64,000 nt of DNA from Apiospora phragmitis (GCA_038363925.1 JAQQWL010000004.1:992001-1056000); one strand, 5' to 3'; shown: positions 11,532 to 24,469, counted from the first letter of the stretch. Made by a program: numbers and translations. The notes: generated from the letters alone by a model not told the origin.

Positions 11532-14500
11532 ATGTCGATGCTACCTCCCGAAGTCCACCGCAGAGCTTGCTCAGCTCCTGCAGGCTCTGCAGTCCCCAGA
11601 CAACAATGTCCGCTCTCAGGCCGAGGACCATTTGCAGAACAACTGGACCGCGACGCGACCCGAGGTTTTGTTGATGGGCCTGGCCGAGCAGATCTCAGGC
11701 TCGACCGATGCTCCCGTAAGTCATGGCCCTTTCTCGCTGTTCTGTTGCTTTGTTCCTCCCCAATATATAATCTGACACTGGCTCTTTCCAGATACGATCC
11801 TTCGCCTCTGTGATCTTCCGCAGAATAGCCTCCAAGACACGAAAGAATGAGAAGGGCGACACAGTCGAGATGTTCGTGTCGCTCAGCTCTGTACACGCCG
11901 ACGCAATCCGACAGAAGCTCCTCGAAGCCCTCACCAACGAGACCGAGCGCAACGTGAGGAATAAGATCAGCGACGCTGTCGCTGATGTGGCGCGACAATA
12001 TTCAGAAAACAGTCAGTCAAACTCGCATCCTCCCTATCCATAAGTATCAACGATCCTGGACCGTTTCTGACTCCGTCGCAGACGATAACTGGCCCCAGAT
12101 CCTGGGTGGCCTCTTCGAGCTCAGTATGGCCCCTGACGCCGGCAAGCGCGAGACGGCCTACCGTGTATTTGCGACCACCCCCGGCATAATAGAGAAGCAA
12201 CACGAGGGAGCCGTGATGGAGGCTTTCAGCCGAGGATTCAAGGATGATTCCGTCGCAGTATGTGGTTGGAGAGATCTCGGCACTTTGGGAAGATCTAACA
12301 CGATTTGCAACTCTAGGTGCGACTAGCGGCCATGGAGGCATTCGCGTCCTTCTTTCGCAGTCTGGGCAAGAAGTCCCAGCCCAAATACTTTGCGCTCCTG
12401 CCCGACGTCCTCAACATTCTCCCCCTATCAAGGACTCGAAAGAGTCTGATGACCTTAGCAAAGCGCTCTTGGCCCTCATCGACCTCGCCGAGACGTGCCC
12501 CAAAATGTTTAAGCCCCTTTTTCACAACTTGGTTATGTTCAGCGTCGGTGTCATTCAGGACAAGGATTTGGGTGATATTTGCCGCCAGAATGCCCTCGAA
12601 CTGATGGCAACTTTTGCGGACTACGCCCCGTCCATGTGCCGGAAGGACTCGTCTTACACCAACGACATGATCACTCAATGCCTGAGCTTGATGACCGATC
12701 TAGGCGAGGATGATGACGATGATTCATCCGAATGGCTTGCTTCAGAAGATGTGTGTTTTTTGTTCTTACAGTTCTCAGATATGTTGGCTAACCAATCTCC
12801 CAGTTTGATTCTGAGGAAAGTGACCTGAACCATGTCGCCGGGGAACAATGCATGGACCGATTGGCCAACAAGCTCGGCGGCGAGACCATACTGGCGCCCA
12901 CATTCAGTTGGCTTCCTAGAATGATGACCTCGATGGCCTGGAAGGACCGCCATGCGGCTCTCATGGCTATCTCTGCTATCTCCGAAGGATGTCGCGAACT
13001 GATGATTAGGGAGCTTAACCAGGTTCTGGACCTCGTTGTACCAGCGCTAAAGGACCCCCATCCGCGAGTTCGATGGGCGGGTTGCCAGGCATTGGGACAG
13101 ATGAGCACCGACTTTGCGCCCACCATGCAAAAGCAGTACTACGACATTATCCTCAAGACCATCATTCCAGTCCTCAATTCGGCTGAACCTCGCGTCAAGG
13201 CCCACGCTGCTGCGGCTCTCGTCAACTTCTGCGAGGAGGCGGAGAAGGCCATTCTTGAGCCGTATCTGGACGACCTGCTCTCCCAGCTCTTCAACCTCCT
13301 CCAGAACGACAAGCGCTTCGTTCAGGAACAGGCCCTATCCACCATCGCCACTATTGCAGATGCTGCCGAGGCTGCTTTCTCGAAGTATTATGATACTCTG
13401 ATGCCCTTGCTGGTTAATGTCCTGCAGCGGGAGAACGAGAAGGAATTCCGACTTCTTCGTGCCAAGGCCATGGAATGCGCCACCCTTATCGCCCTGGCCG
13501 TTGGAAAAGAGCGGCTCGGTAACGATGCCATGACTTTGGTGAATCTCCTGGCTACCATTCAGACCAGCATCACGGATGCCGACGATCCCCAAGCTCAGTA
13601 CCTGATGCACTGCTGGGGGCGCATGTGCCGTGTAATGGGATCCGATTTCCTCCCCTTCTTGCCTAATGTCATGCCACCCCTGGTCGAGCTTGCCAGCGCT
13701 AAGGCCGATATTCAACTTCTGGACGACGAGGATCAGGTTGAGCAGATTCAGCAAGAGGACGGTTGGGAGCTCGTGCCCCTCAAGGGCAAGATGATTGGTA
13801 TCCGAACTAGTACGATGGATGACAAACATATGGCAATCGAACTCCTTGTCGTATATGCGCAAACTCTGGAGGCGGCCTTCGCACCGTATGTCACGGACAC
13901 TATGGAGAAGATCGCGCTGCCTGGTCTTGCGTTCTTTTTCCATGACCCGGTCAGGTTCATCTCGGCCAAGTTGGTTCCTCAACTGCTCGGTTCCTATAAG
14001 AAGGCTTACGGGCCTACGTCAAACGAGCTTCGGGGACTCTGGGCCGCCACTGTCGACAAACTGCTCGAGGTACTGACAGCTGAGCCAGCCATTGACGCTC
14101 TGGCTGAAATGTACCAATTTTTACGAGTCTGTTGAAGTGGTTGGAAAGGAATGTCTCACAGAACAGCACATGAACAAGTTCATTGATGGTGTGCATTCCG
14201 CCATTGAGGACTACAAGGATCGCGTAGCCCAACGGGAAGAAGATAAGGAAGGCGTTTCTGCCGAGGACGCCGAGGACGAGGCCGAAGATATCCTTCTTGC
14301 CATCGAGGATGATCAGACACTCCTCTCGGACATGAACAAGGCTTTCCATGCCATCTTCAAGAACCACGGTGCCGCATTCCTCCGCCCATGGGAACGTCTC
14401 ATGAACACCTACGAGAGCTTCCTTGCTTCCGAGGACCAAACGCAACGACAATGGGGTCTTTGCATCATGGATGATGTTATCGAGTACTGCGGGCCTCAGA

Positions 14501-15138
14501 GCATCAACTACGCCAACTACATCCAGAAGCCCCTGATTGACGGCTGCAAGGATGCATCTGCAGCTATCCGGCAAGCTGCGGCCTACGGCATTGGCGTTGC
14601 AGCACATCGTGGAGGCACTGCCTGGGCTCCGTTCCTTGGCGGTTCCATCCCCTACCTGTTCCAGGTGACGCAAGTACCTGATGCCCGTGGCGACGACGCT
14701 GTTTATGCGACCGAAAACGCATGCGCCGCCATTGCCAAAATTCTGCACTTCAACAACTCTAACGTACAGAACCCACAAGAGGTCGTCAACCAATGGGTCA
14801 ACACACTACCCGTCTGTAACGATGAAGAGGCAGCACCATTTGCCTATGGCTATCTTGTTACTCTGATTGAATCGTAAGTTCCGCCTGGTCCTATAAAAGG
14901 AAGCCTTCGTGAAACTAACTTTACTGCTAGACAAAACCCCGCTGTTGGCCAGGCCGACAAAATCTTCGTCTACGTTGCTCAGGCCTTCGAGGCTGACATG
15001 CTCGGCAGTGGTGAAGTGGCCCAGAAGGTGGTTCAGGCTACCAAGGCTTTGATGCAAGCGGCGGGTGTCAACGCACAGGCTTTGCTGCAGCACTTCCCCA
15101 TTGAATCCCAGCAAACCATCATGCGTTACTTCGCTTAG
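11532..15138 (+). CDS. KAP121: Importin beta-3 / karyopherin Kap121 (Pse1)
   Basis: About 1,090 residues of HEAT repeats, close to the usual family length. Start MSMLPPEVH at 11532; then QALQSPDNNVRSQAEDHLQ and a continuous match through WLPRMMTSMAWKDRHAALMA, DPHPRVRWAGCQALGQMS and PRVKAHAAAALVNFCEEAE, ending YFA with TAG at 15136-15138. Nuclear import receptor that binds cargo NLS and RanGTP and passes through the nuclear pore. Introns: 11716-11791, 12012-12081, 12258-12316, 12751-12803, 14874-14930. An acidic loop (DLGEDDDDDSSEW) lies before the fourth intron. Three single-base frame changes are needed: near 11557 (one extra C), in the C5 run at 12421-12425, and near 14117. In an essential gene these are most likely sequence errors. 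Confidence 0.93.
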
Positions 15139-16075
15139 ACTGACTTTGGGAGACGGGTGGGCTTGGATGAAACTGACTGTTGAAAAGAACTCGGGAGGGG
15201 CAGTACCACACACAGTCCGGGGCCAACGGCGATTTAGGCTGCGTCACAAGCACATCCATAGATACCGGGTTCAAGTGGAGAGTAATGAATTTTTGCACGA
15301 TATGAGGCACAGTATAGGCTTCTTGATGATACCATAGCACAATTGATAATGCAACGATCCCATCTCAATCTTCCAAACACCTCGTTGGAATGGTGTTGCA
15401 AGACAGCAGCAGTATACGCTGGGGTCGGCGGGGCTAGTAAACGAGCTGAAGGCTTCAGGGTAACGAACCTTGCCGCGTATCTTCGTAGCAATCAAGGACT
15501 TAAGTCTGAATATAGAAGTTAAATTTACTTCTAATCTTTATCCCGTGATACTATTCCTTTCATGTTTAATGGGGATCTATGTACATGAATATTCAATGGG
15601 CCAATTCTGGTGTATCGTTGGTTCCTGTACTGGGAGGAAGCCTAATTGCCCAGCAACATCCAATTCCATCCACTCGAGGACCCGCCTGCGTATTCGATAT
15701 ATATGGTGCAATCACGAGGCTCACAGATATTGTCTCATTCCGGTGCCAATAAAAGACAGGATTGAAGCCGGTATTATGTATGCAGCCGACTAAACGTTAG
15801 AAGAGAGAGCTCAGAGCATCCCTGGACCCCACCATCCACATGCCATGCTGACTAACCAGGCAGAAAGTTAAGCCCATTGAATCCTGTGTAAGGGGTGCTT
15901 ACGACGACGACAACCCTTTCTCTCTCATCTTTCGCCGCCGATAGACACAGCCAGACTTGTCGCCGCGGAAGAGCTTTGATCGAAGAAAATCTACGAAGAT
16001 CAAGACTACTGGTTCACAGCACACAATAAGCCACCGCGCCGAGGGCCCATTCTCTTATGCTCGTGCATCGTTCAA
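15139..16075. other. Intergenic region kap121 to C6 factor
   Basis: 3' flank of kap121 and promoter of the C6 transcription factor; no gene recognised. Confidence 0.4.
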
Positions 16076-17506
16076 ATGGGCTCAAGGAAATCTAGACGCT
16101 CGGCTTGCGATCTATGCCGGCTCTACAAGCTTCGTTGCGACCGGGATGAGAGGCGTGGAAAGTCCTGTGGCCGCTGTAATGCGGTCAACCAGCCCTGCAA
16201 AATCACTCTGGGCCGTCCTGTGCAGGCGCCCGGTAACGAGGCAAAAGAGCGCGAGAATTTGTTGAATGCTACCACAACGGCCACTACTCTTACCACTACA
16301 CCTACGACCAACTTGGAGCCCGATTATCTGTCACGTCAACTTGGTAGGCCCTTGGTGCCTGCCAGCGGGGGTGGAGTACCTGTTCCCACGACTCTGTGTA
16401 CGACGAGTGCGACAGCCGGGCCACTGACCAGCTTGGCCGAAAGTGTGCCGTGCGAAGATAGCAATCCCATGTTTCCAGATCATCAGAATCACACGGTCGG
16501 TTCCAAACGATTTTTCTATTGTACGAACCTCGCTAAGATGTTGGTAATACTAGGACTATTCTGATATGGACTTCTGCATGCCTGTTCCGAGTTTCGATTC
16601 TGGCGATTTCTCGTTCATGTTCCCAGATGCACAATTGGGCTTAAGCAATCCAGCTACAGCTGAACTGTCCGATGAAAGGAACTTTGAGCCTCACACTGCT
16701 TTGGAGGCTGCCAGTTTGGAGCCCTGGCGTTCGTTGCATGGCGGTGACGTCTCTACGCCTGTGCCTCACAGGACAATGGACGACCACGAGCTTCCAGCCA
16801 CTGATAGTAAGAGTCTCACGCAGCTGAGTCTAGAAATAATCCAGGATTACGAGCTCCTCAGAGCCAACTCCCCCCTGAAAGATCAGCCTGGTACTGTCCT
16901 TCACCATTGCTCATCGGCTGAGCAACACCGGCCGTTCAATCGCATGCTCCACCAGGCAGAGCAGCTATGGGATATACTGAAGAGTATGTCCACGCCTGCC
17001 ACTACAAACGGGGAGCGTGATTCCTCAACTCCGGCCGCACATACTTCCCTACCGAAACGGACTGATCAAGTGCTGATCATGACCCTTATAACGACGTATG
17101 CGCATCTGATGCGCAATTGCCGGGCATCTTCATGCGGCTTCTGCTGGCTCTGCAATCAGATGCGAGCGCCAAGCTCATCCTGCCAAGTCTGCAGTTTGGA
17201 ACTTTCCAATTGAGCAACAGCTTGCCCATCCAGGTCAAGGTGCTCATTGACATAACATCCGGCATGCTTCTGCGCATCACCAACGCACTGGGTATCAATC
17301 CTGCTGGTGTGACTGCAAGCCCGTCTCCTGCCTCGACCCAGAACGACTCAGAGGCTAGACTGCCATTTCTGACGGACCCTGTCGCCGTCTCGCTACGTGA
17401 TACCATACTGTCACAAGAGCACGACTTGCCAGAAAATGAGCAGCACATGTCACTCCATGGCATCATGGTCGACATTCTACACCTTGTGGATCAGAAATTC
17501 AAATAG
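16076..17506 (+). CDS. Zn(II)2Cys6 transcription factor, AflR-like
   Basis: The N-terminus has the fungal binuclear zinc cluster CDLCRLYKLRCDRDERR followed by CGRCNAVNQPC, preceded by basic residues. A Thr/Pro-rich linker follows. The second exon contains a long acidic middle and a C-terminal helix-rich region (LIMTLITTYAHLM, then LPGIFMRLLLALQ) resembling the AflR-type regulatory domain. The intron is best placed at about 16496-16553 (acceptor TACTAG), which joins the frames in phase. A single-base frame change is needed near 17115. Such factors act in the nucleus on CGG-containing sites, often controlling secondary metabolism or transport genes. The MFS gene 1.5 kb downstream on the same strand is a candidate target (inference). 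Confidence 0.85.
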
Positions 17507-18483
17507 GACCAGACAATCTTTATTATTTTAGAAACCTAGAGACAGGATGGTGGCGATCTCGTTGCATACTTATCTTTTCGCAACATTCACAGCAACCTAT
17601 GTGGCTCATTCATAAGTACGTGCAATAACATAATGCTACGAGTGAAGACTACACCGAGATGCTGGGGCGGGACGTCAACCTCATTTCTACCTAATTTTTC
17701 CTCCAGCACGGCACAGACGGTAGTATCGACTACCTGTCGTAATTCACTAAGTGGTACGGCCCGTCGATGTCCATTGGTATGGCCTGATCTCCAAGCCTCT
17801 TCGTGCTGCACGTCTCCGTGCAGAACCTCCGAGTTGAGCAACCGTCAGCGGCCGTCGTCGTCGGAACCAACCTAGTCATTGAGTTCTAGCGGTTATTGTC
17901 AAGGTCAGGCTCCGAATGCTCTTGCTGAATGGTCGCTCGTGTATATGTGTGCAGGTCGCCAACTGCCACCACGCGCGAGGGGACGAGGTAGACGCGTTCG
18001 CGTTGTCGGGGAGTCGAGAGCTGCGGCACTATCCTATGTTAGGAACCTTTCTCAGTATGGAAGGGTGCGCAGAGAAGGACATATAGGTAGTGAATTCGAG
18101 TGATGGTCATACCGGCAGAGCACGAATGACCTCCGTAGTTATTGCGCTTGCCGAGGAGGACAGACTTGCTTACGCCGTAGACGATATTCAACCGGCGTCA
18201 CACCTCAAGACCTTGCATGTTGATCAGGTTGGTGCATATGGCAACCGAGAGGGAAGCCAAAAAGGATGTGTGCCGGCGGCGGCGGTCGTCACGCAGCGGG
18301 TCGCGCCGCGTGTGCTAGGCAGCTGCAAGCAACCTGCATGACAACGGCTTAGGTAGGCAATTATTTACAGCCTCGCGGCGCACACGTACATGGGTTTTGT
18401 CGTATGTATGTAGATCTACCACTCACCTACCGTCCTTGCGCTTAAGATGGTGTAAGTGCCCGGTGGTTGAAGTACGCGGCGGG

Positions 18484-18493
18484 CCAATCGGAG
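18484..18493 (+). promoter_or_regulatory. CCAAT box, copy 1 (CCAATCGGAG)
   Basis: First of three identical decamers upstream of the MFS start at 18962. CCAAT is the core site of the Hap/CBC complex. Confidence 0.5.
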
Positions 18494-18619
18494 AGACACA
18501 TGTGGGTTGGGGCCCCTAATCTCCGCGACCCCTGCCTGGCAGATCGGCAGATTTGCAGTACAGATTCCCTGGAAAGGGAATAAGTGGTGCTTTTGGTACT
18601 GTACCATACCAGCATTTGA

Positions 18620-18629
18620 CCAATCGGAG
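18620..18629 (+). promoter_or_regulatory. CCAAT box, copy 2 (CCAATCGGAG)
   Basis: Second identical decamer. The identity extends to CCAATCGGAGTCA in copies 2 and 3. Confidence 0.5.
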
Positions 18630-18666
18630 TCAGCATACGAATGAGTCCCAGAGCCAGCTGCTACAG

Positions 18667-18676
18667 CCAATCGGAG
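18667..18676 (+). promoter_or_regulatory. CCAAT box, copy 3 (CCAATCGGAG)
   Basis: Third identical decamer, 47 bp after copy 2 and about 290 bp before the MFS start. Confidence 0.5.
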
Positions 18677-18961
18677 TCAAGCAGTCGAGTTCGAGATTCC
18701 AAATGGTGTACAGAAGGCAGCAACATATCACCTTCGAATGTCGCTCAATAAAAATGTAACCGGCTATGGAAATCAAGTAAGGAATTATGAAGGTTGAGAA
18801 CCATCATCTCAACTATCATCCGAAACAGAGTGGGAGGCGCTTTCAAACCTCAGAAACCGTTCGCGATCCTTGGAACGCTGAGACCCGACAGCTTCATCCA
18901 CGCCTAACTCTTCCGCCCGCCGTCGCAACACCACCAGCTTCCAGCTTCCATCCAACTCCCA

Positions 18962-20831
18962 ATGCTTCTTTCACCCGATGAACCGCAGGGAGGCAGCGTG
19001 GTTGCTGCCCACAACACGAAGAATGATCACCGCAACGATGGCAGCGCCGTCGACGGGGCCCCGGCGTCTTCTTCTTCTTCCCAAGCCAACATCGTGGGAA
19101 GTGGCTCGACAACAGTCGGCGAGGGGCCTCCAGCTTTCAAACCCACTTTGCAATTCTGGATCGTATTTCTCGCACTGCTCTTCGCCACCTTACTGAGTGC
19201 TCTCGATGGCGCCATCGTGGCCACAGCCCTCCCCACCATATCCTCCGATCTGGAAGTCGGGTCAGACTTTGTCTGGGTTGCGAACGTCTACTTTCTCACT
19301 GGGTAAGCTGGCTCTACCGTCTTCGGAGCCATCCAACTTATTAGAGGTGGTCATCTTGACTAAGATGATGGTAAAGACACCCGCAATCAATGAGACCTGG
19401 CTAACGAAAGGTGCTTTCTACAGAGCCGTGCTCCAGCCCTTGTTCGGCCAGCTTTCCGATCTCTGGGGCCGCCGACCGATCTTCATCGCCATACTGGCCG
19501 TCTTCACCCTCGGAAGCGGTCTCTGCGGTGGCGCAAGCTCTGGGCGGATGCTCATCGCCGCGCGCGCGGTACAGGGCATTGGCGCAGGAGGGATAAACAT
19601 GATGGTGGATCTTATACTGTGCGATCTCGTTCCTATGCGGGAGCGCGGCAAGTATCTCGGCATTCTGTTTATGGTAATTGGTCTTTTCACAGCTGTGGGA
19701 CCCCTGATTGGTGGCGCCCTCGCCCAGAGCGGCCAATGGCGCTGGGCCTTCTATCTAAACCTACCCATCGGTGGCGTCTGCATTTTGATCACTTTCTTCT
19801 TCATGAAAGTGCAGAGCCGTGTGGGCGGCAGTTTCGTTCAGAAGCTTCGTCGCGTCGACTGGGTTGGCGTCACCATTCTCACCATTTCCTGCATTGCCAT
19901 CATGTATGCGGTGACCTACGGGGGCGCCTCGCGACCGTGGTCCGATGCCAGCATCGCCACGCCCCTGGCCGGCGGCCTACTGGGTTTGGTCATTTTTGCC
20001 CTGTTCGAGGGTACACCCTTTGTCTCGGAGCCCGTCACGCCGTACCACCTGTTCGCCAACCGCACATCGGCCATCGCTTTCGTCGTCACCTTTCTGCAGT
20101 CCATGATGGGTCTGTACATGATCTACGTGTACGCTCTCTACTTCCAAGCCGTGCTGGGTGCGAACCAGACGCTGTCGGGCGTGTACCTGATACCAACGGT
20201 TATTTCTTTCCCCCTGTTCTCCGCTGTCGGCGGGGTCCTCATGACCAAGTTCGGCCGGTACAAGCCGCTCCACCTGATCGGCTTCGCCTTCCTCACCCTC
20301 GGCTGCGGCCTCTCCTCGCTCCTCGGACCCGGCTCGAGCCCGGCCGCGTGGGTCTTCTTCCAGCTCTTCCTGGGCGTCGGCGCCGGCCTGAGCATGGCCG
20401 TGCTGCTGCCCGCCGTCCAGGCGCAGCTGCGGGAGGCGGACACGGCGCTGAGCACGGGCACCTGGGCCTTCGTCCGCAGCCTGGGCGTCATCTGGGCCGT
20501 CACGGTCCCGGCCGCCGTGTTCAACAACCGGTTCGGCCAGCTGCTGCACACCATCGACGACCCGGCCGCGCGCGCGGCGCTGGACCACGGCAACGCGTAC
20601 GCCCACGGGACGGCGGCGCTCGTCGGCTCGTTCGGGGGCGCGACGACGGAGCAGGTGCGCACGGTTTATGGGTGGAGCATCCAGCGGGTCTGGCAGGTCG
20701 GCGTCGTCTTCTCGGGCGTCTGCTTCGTGCTCGTGCTGTTCGAGAGGGAGGTCGGGTTGCGGGAGGAGCTCGAGACGGACTTTGGACTGCAGGAGGAGAA
20801 GGAGAAGAAGGAGCCGCAGGCGGCACCTTGA
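18962..20831 (+). CDS. MFS drug/toxin efflux transporter, 14-TM (DHA2) type
   Basis: Start MLLSPDEPQGG with a polar N-tail of about 60 residues, then TM1 (FWIVFLALLFATLLSALDG). One 121-bp intron (19303-19423) joins YFLTG to AVLQPLFGQLSDLWGRR, the MFS loop 2-3 signature. Further segments include RAVQGIGAGGI, VGPLIGGAL and WRWAFYLNLPIG (antiporter motif C region), typical of fungal DHA2 proton-drug antiporters in the plasma membrane. About 583 residues with a charged C-tail (EEKEKKEPQ). Third-position GC is visibly high in the second half. The reading frame is intact. Its position after a C6 factor suggests coregulation, but no biosynthetic backbone gene is present in the window. Confidence 0.9.
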
Positions 20832-21781
20832 GGGGGGAAGTACATCATTCGTATCATTCTGTTCTGTTTTCCTTATTCACAGTGGTCAGTGCCATTGGTT
20901 GATTCTCTTAGGGCTTTGTAATAGTGATAGATATAGAGGTTCCTCGCACTGTGACATACCATTTCTTTTACAGAGTCAGTTTCAGTTGGGTAAATGCCTG
21001 CATTAAAGGCGTGCTCTAGACATGTTTGTTTCGTTCGTCTTTACAACTTCGGGTGTCGAACTCTCGATCAGGTATTGGCTTTCCTACTGGTACCCCTTGG
21101 TAGTTCTTCCTGATTTTCCTTCCAGTATCAGTATAACCAGTGACCACTAGAGCCTCATTCAGCTACGTTGGACGGTTACACAATCGGATGCCGAGTGCCG
21201 CTCTGACGTCAAAAATGCACAAGAGCAAAGTGATATTATTATCCCATCTTATCCGTGTGCATTTCACTTCGCCTTGGTGTTGGTTGCCTAGCTGAGTAAA
21301 TGTCTTAATATGGTTTGATGATTCGCGTCCTCTCGCTTCGCCATGTTCTAAAATTGATACCTCATGTCGTGCGAGGCCTGGCTGTCCTCGAGCCCTGACC
21401 TGCTGTAACACGTCCAAAAACAGACGATGTTGCCTTGCAGCGGGATAGGTAAGCACCGCCACCCCCATTGGGGACATATGGGTTCCTTTTGGGGGGTTCT
21501 CAGGGGAGATTTCGGTCCCGGTAAGACCATCTGCATAACCACCCAAGATCCTCCGTGGAACAAAAGTCAGAGATGGCTCCAGTTACTTTTCCATGTGAAG
21601 ATTAATACTTATGATCAGAAACGATTCCTTCGTTTTCACATTTACTACCAAGAGAATTCAGCTTGATATCCAAACGGTTTCTTGGGCCTATCCTAAGATA
21701 CTATTTTCGCCACTCAAAACGCTTTTCTTCAATTATATAAGTACTTTGCATTGAGATTGCCAAAGAAGAAGAACAAGGAGC
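20832..21781. other. Intergenic region
   Basis: No gene recognised on either strand; several short frames without coding character. Confidence 0.4.
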
Positions 21782-22312
21782 ATGGCCTTTGATTTGCGGT
21801 TCTGGGACAGATGGATCAAATCTTCGTCGTACGGAGCGTATCATCAGATCATCGATCTTGTGCTCGACGAAGCCGTCTTCTGGTGTACTGTGGTGATCCT
21901 CATCACAAGCACGGCCGGCATCCTCGGCTTCCAGCTCGCAGCTTCTTCCCAAACGTCCGAAAGTAGTGACGACAAGAACAACGCCGCCTTGCTCGCCCTG
22001 CTCTGGCAAGCCCTGCTGCAGCTCCTCGCCAACTACTGCACCGTCGTCCCGGTGCTGCGCGAGCAGCGCCAGCGCAAGAAGGCGCATGGGCGCCACCACG
22101 ACCACGCTGTAATTCGGGTCCACTACGCCGTCTTCTACGGCTGCGTCGTCGCCAGCGTCGTGGCCACGGTGCTCGCGCCGGTGCTGCTGCGCGCTCTCCC
22201 CACGGAGAACCCGGCGTCGAGTATCGCGAACTTCGCGTCGAATATCTTTGCGGCGGTTGCGGCGAGCCAGCTGGCGGCGGGGATCACGAGTGGATTGCGG
22301 AGTCGGGAATGA
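21782..22312 (+). CDS. Small multi-pass membrane protein, unknown
   Basis: Intact 176-residue frame without introns. The sequence shows at least three hydrophobic segments: VFWCTVVILITSTAGILGF (about 33-51), LLALLWQALLQLLANYCTVV (about 70-89) and YGCVVASVVATVLAPVLL (about 119-136), with a weaker Ala-rich one near 150-165. Between the second and third is a basic loop (REQRQRKKAHGRHHDH). I do not recognise the family. The continuous hydrophobic pattern and GC-rich third positions argue that it is a real gene. Confidence 0.6.
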   Translation: MAFDLRFWDRWIKSSSYGAYHQIIDLVLDEAVFWCTVVILITSTAGILGFQLAASSQTSESSDDKNNAALLALLWQALLQLLANYCTVVPVLREQRQRKKAHGRHHDHAVIRVHYAVFYGCVVASVVATVLAPVLLRALPTENPASSIANFASNIFAAVAASQLAAGITSGLRSRE

Positions 22313-22839
22313 TGATGGGAGCTTCGAATATTGGAGGACAATCAGCAGTCCTTAATGAAGCGGAGGGAAATGGATTCATGATATCATAATCTTGGGATAT
22401 AGTAAAGACTACGAGTCAAAGTAATCTGCTCGAGGTTGCTAAGACGGAGTGGCTAGAGAAGCGCATTAGATTATGCAGCGTAGCCGGTTATCTGGAGTGG
22501 GCAGTGCCCTTGGTATTGATCGGGCGTCTGTAGGCCCCTGATAGCAAAGGTAATAAAGAACAGACAGCAAAACTACAAGTACCTAAACAGGGCTGGTTAT
22601 GTTCAGGTAAATACAAAGTGAAGGAGCTGGCCTGTGCCAAAACGGTTTGCCCCAGGCGACAACGTTCAATCAAACATTTTCATTACTTTCCACCTTCACC
22701 TGTCGGAACTCTCATGCCTGGCTTTCAGTTTCCATTCGCCTAACTTTTTTCGAGGTTCGTAAGTGGCCCTCAATCATTGCCAGTCTTGAAATCCTCTTAT
22801 GCCTGAAGGATCGCAACTGATGCCAGCACCACAGCTTAC
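22313..22839. other. Intergenic region
   Basis: No gene recognised. The stretch 22720-22839 is the likely 5' flank of the next gene. Confidence 0.4.
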
Positions 22840-24469
22840 TTGATCCAATATCATCATCCGTCTTTGCCAGCATCGCCCACAACCATCACCATCAAAGGCA
22901 CTGAACACGCGGAGACAAGAGCTATGGGTGAGAACTGGTATTTCCTCAGGTCGAAGCCGCCGAAGCTGAAGAGGGACGGATTCGTGCTCCAAAGCGGCGT
23001 TTTTGGCACGTACTCTGGTATAGACCGCGTGGAAGGCGGTCGTTTGTCAGAGCTGTTCGAACCGCAGCGTCTTCGCCGACAGGAAGACCAGCTTTCAACC
23101 ATGGACGAGGCCTTGGAGCTCTTCTCCAAGGCATTCTTCACTGCCCAGCTCAGTTGGTATGGAATTCCGTTCAACGCGAACGCAAAGAGAGCCGAGCTTG
23201 AAGTTATCCTACGTACTGCTGTTGGCGATGGTAACGCAGGTACCACCACCGCTACTATTTGTGTGGTATTCTCGCTAATCAGATAGTAGTGTACATGCGT
23301 ACCCGAAAGCGTGCTGGCCCTTGAGCGTAGCATGCGCGCAGATGAGAAGCATGCCGAAGAGATACGATCCTGGGAGAAGAAGCTGGACGAGATTGAAGCC
23401 ATGGATAAAAAGAGCGAGGAGGAAAAGTGGACTCGCTCGAGTCCTGCATCTCAAGCCTACAGCGACCTCAACAGATCCATGGCACACCACTTCTTGAATG
23501 ACCTGGGAGAGCCTGACCGCACAAAAGCCCCCGAGCCCATGGTCTTGCATGATCTCTGCGACCGTCTTCGGCTGCATGAAATGGCAAAGCACATCCCCGG
23601 TCTAGAGACACTCAGAAAGTCCAGAAAAGACTGGTCATTTGTCTGTATTGGATGGGATCCTAATGCTGTTCGGGCTTTGGCGCGCCGTGTTGAGTGCGAG
23701 TATCGCGCAAGAATGGAAGAGGATGAGGCCCGTGCCTGGAAACTGGACATGAACAAGCACATGTGGAACCACGGTCAACTCGTGATACGGGCAAAATACA
23801 CTGACCGCTGGTGGGTTAACACCGGGCCTAAGCAGCATGCACAACTGCGAAAGTGCGCCGGATCCTACATTATCAGATGTGAAGCAGTCGAGAAAGAATG
23901 GCCCTCTCGGATCATCACCTTTAACGTCGCTGAGACTTCCGGCCCACGCAATCAACACCCCTCCATACTTCCAGGGTGTGATGCTTCTTAGTCTGGATCA
24001 GCAGTTACTGGACACCCATCTAGAGGATATCAGTGATGAAGAGGACGAAGAGACGGAAGAGGACGACCAGGATGAGGAGGATGATGAGAAGACAGAGGAG
24101 CCTTCCCCAAGCAACAAGCGAAAGGCCACTTACGCCGCTGCCAGGGACGGTCGGCCTCTGAAGAAAGAACGGAAAGAGTGTCATGCCGGCCTTGTTCACT
24201 TGCGCCTGCGTGGTCGTGATCTGAAGGATGGAAAAATCATTGCATATCCCGGAAAGGGGCATCTTGCCTTCACCGACGACGAATTCACACGTTTCGAAGG
24301 GTCCGTGGCTCTTCCCGCGTACAGCACAGAAGTCACTTTTGAGGGGTTCAAGATCGAAGAACAACCCTGGAAGCCCGTTCGTTACTGGGAAGATTTCTCA
24401 CATGCGGCCTACGCACGAGAGGAAGAGGAAGAGGAAGCCCTGCCAGTTGGTAGCCATGACGATGAGTAA
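22840..24469 (+). CDS. Conserved fungal protein of unknown function, acidic
   Basis: Exons at about 22840-23230 and 23290 onward are separated by a short intron, followed by a long charged region and an acidic tract (EDEETEEDDQDEEDDEKTEE) with a nearby basic stretch (NKRKAT, RPLKKERKE) that could be a nuclear localisation signal. The layout (N-terminal SKAFFTAQLSWYGI segment, central DLCDRLRLHEMAKHI and WSFVCIGWD, then GVMLLSLDQQLL before the acidic run) resembles a family of uncharacterised Sordariomycete proteins I recall only by pattern. The start could also be the ATG at 22924. The frame changes near 23950, between the NVAETSG and GVMLLS parts, and the intron phase near 23230 is also not clean. 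No function can be assigned. Confidence 0.55.

Larger units (their letters stand above)
17507..18961. promoter_or_regulatory. Intergenic region with MFS promoter
   Basis: No gene recognised. Contains three identical CCAATCGGAG elements listed separately. Confidence 0.45.

Noticed and set aside
16076..20831. Secondary-metabolite gene cluster around the C6 factor and MFS pump
   Set aside because: No PKS, NRPS, terpene synthase or tailoring enzyme adjoins them; neighbours are importin and unknown proteins.
19619..20902. 427-codon plus-strand frame and long minus-strand frames over the MFS gene
   Set aside because: They are shadows of the MFS second exon, Arg/Gly/Pro-rich, while the MFS frame has clear membrane segments and motifs.
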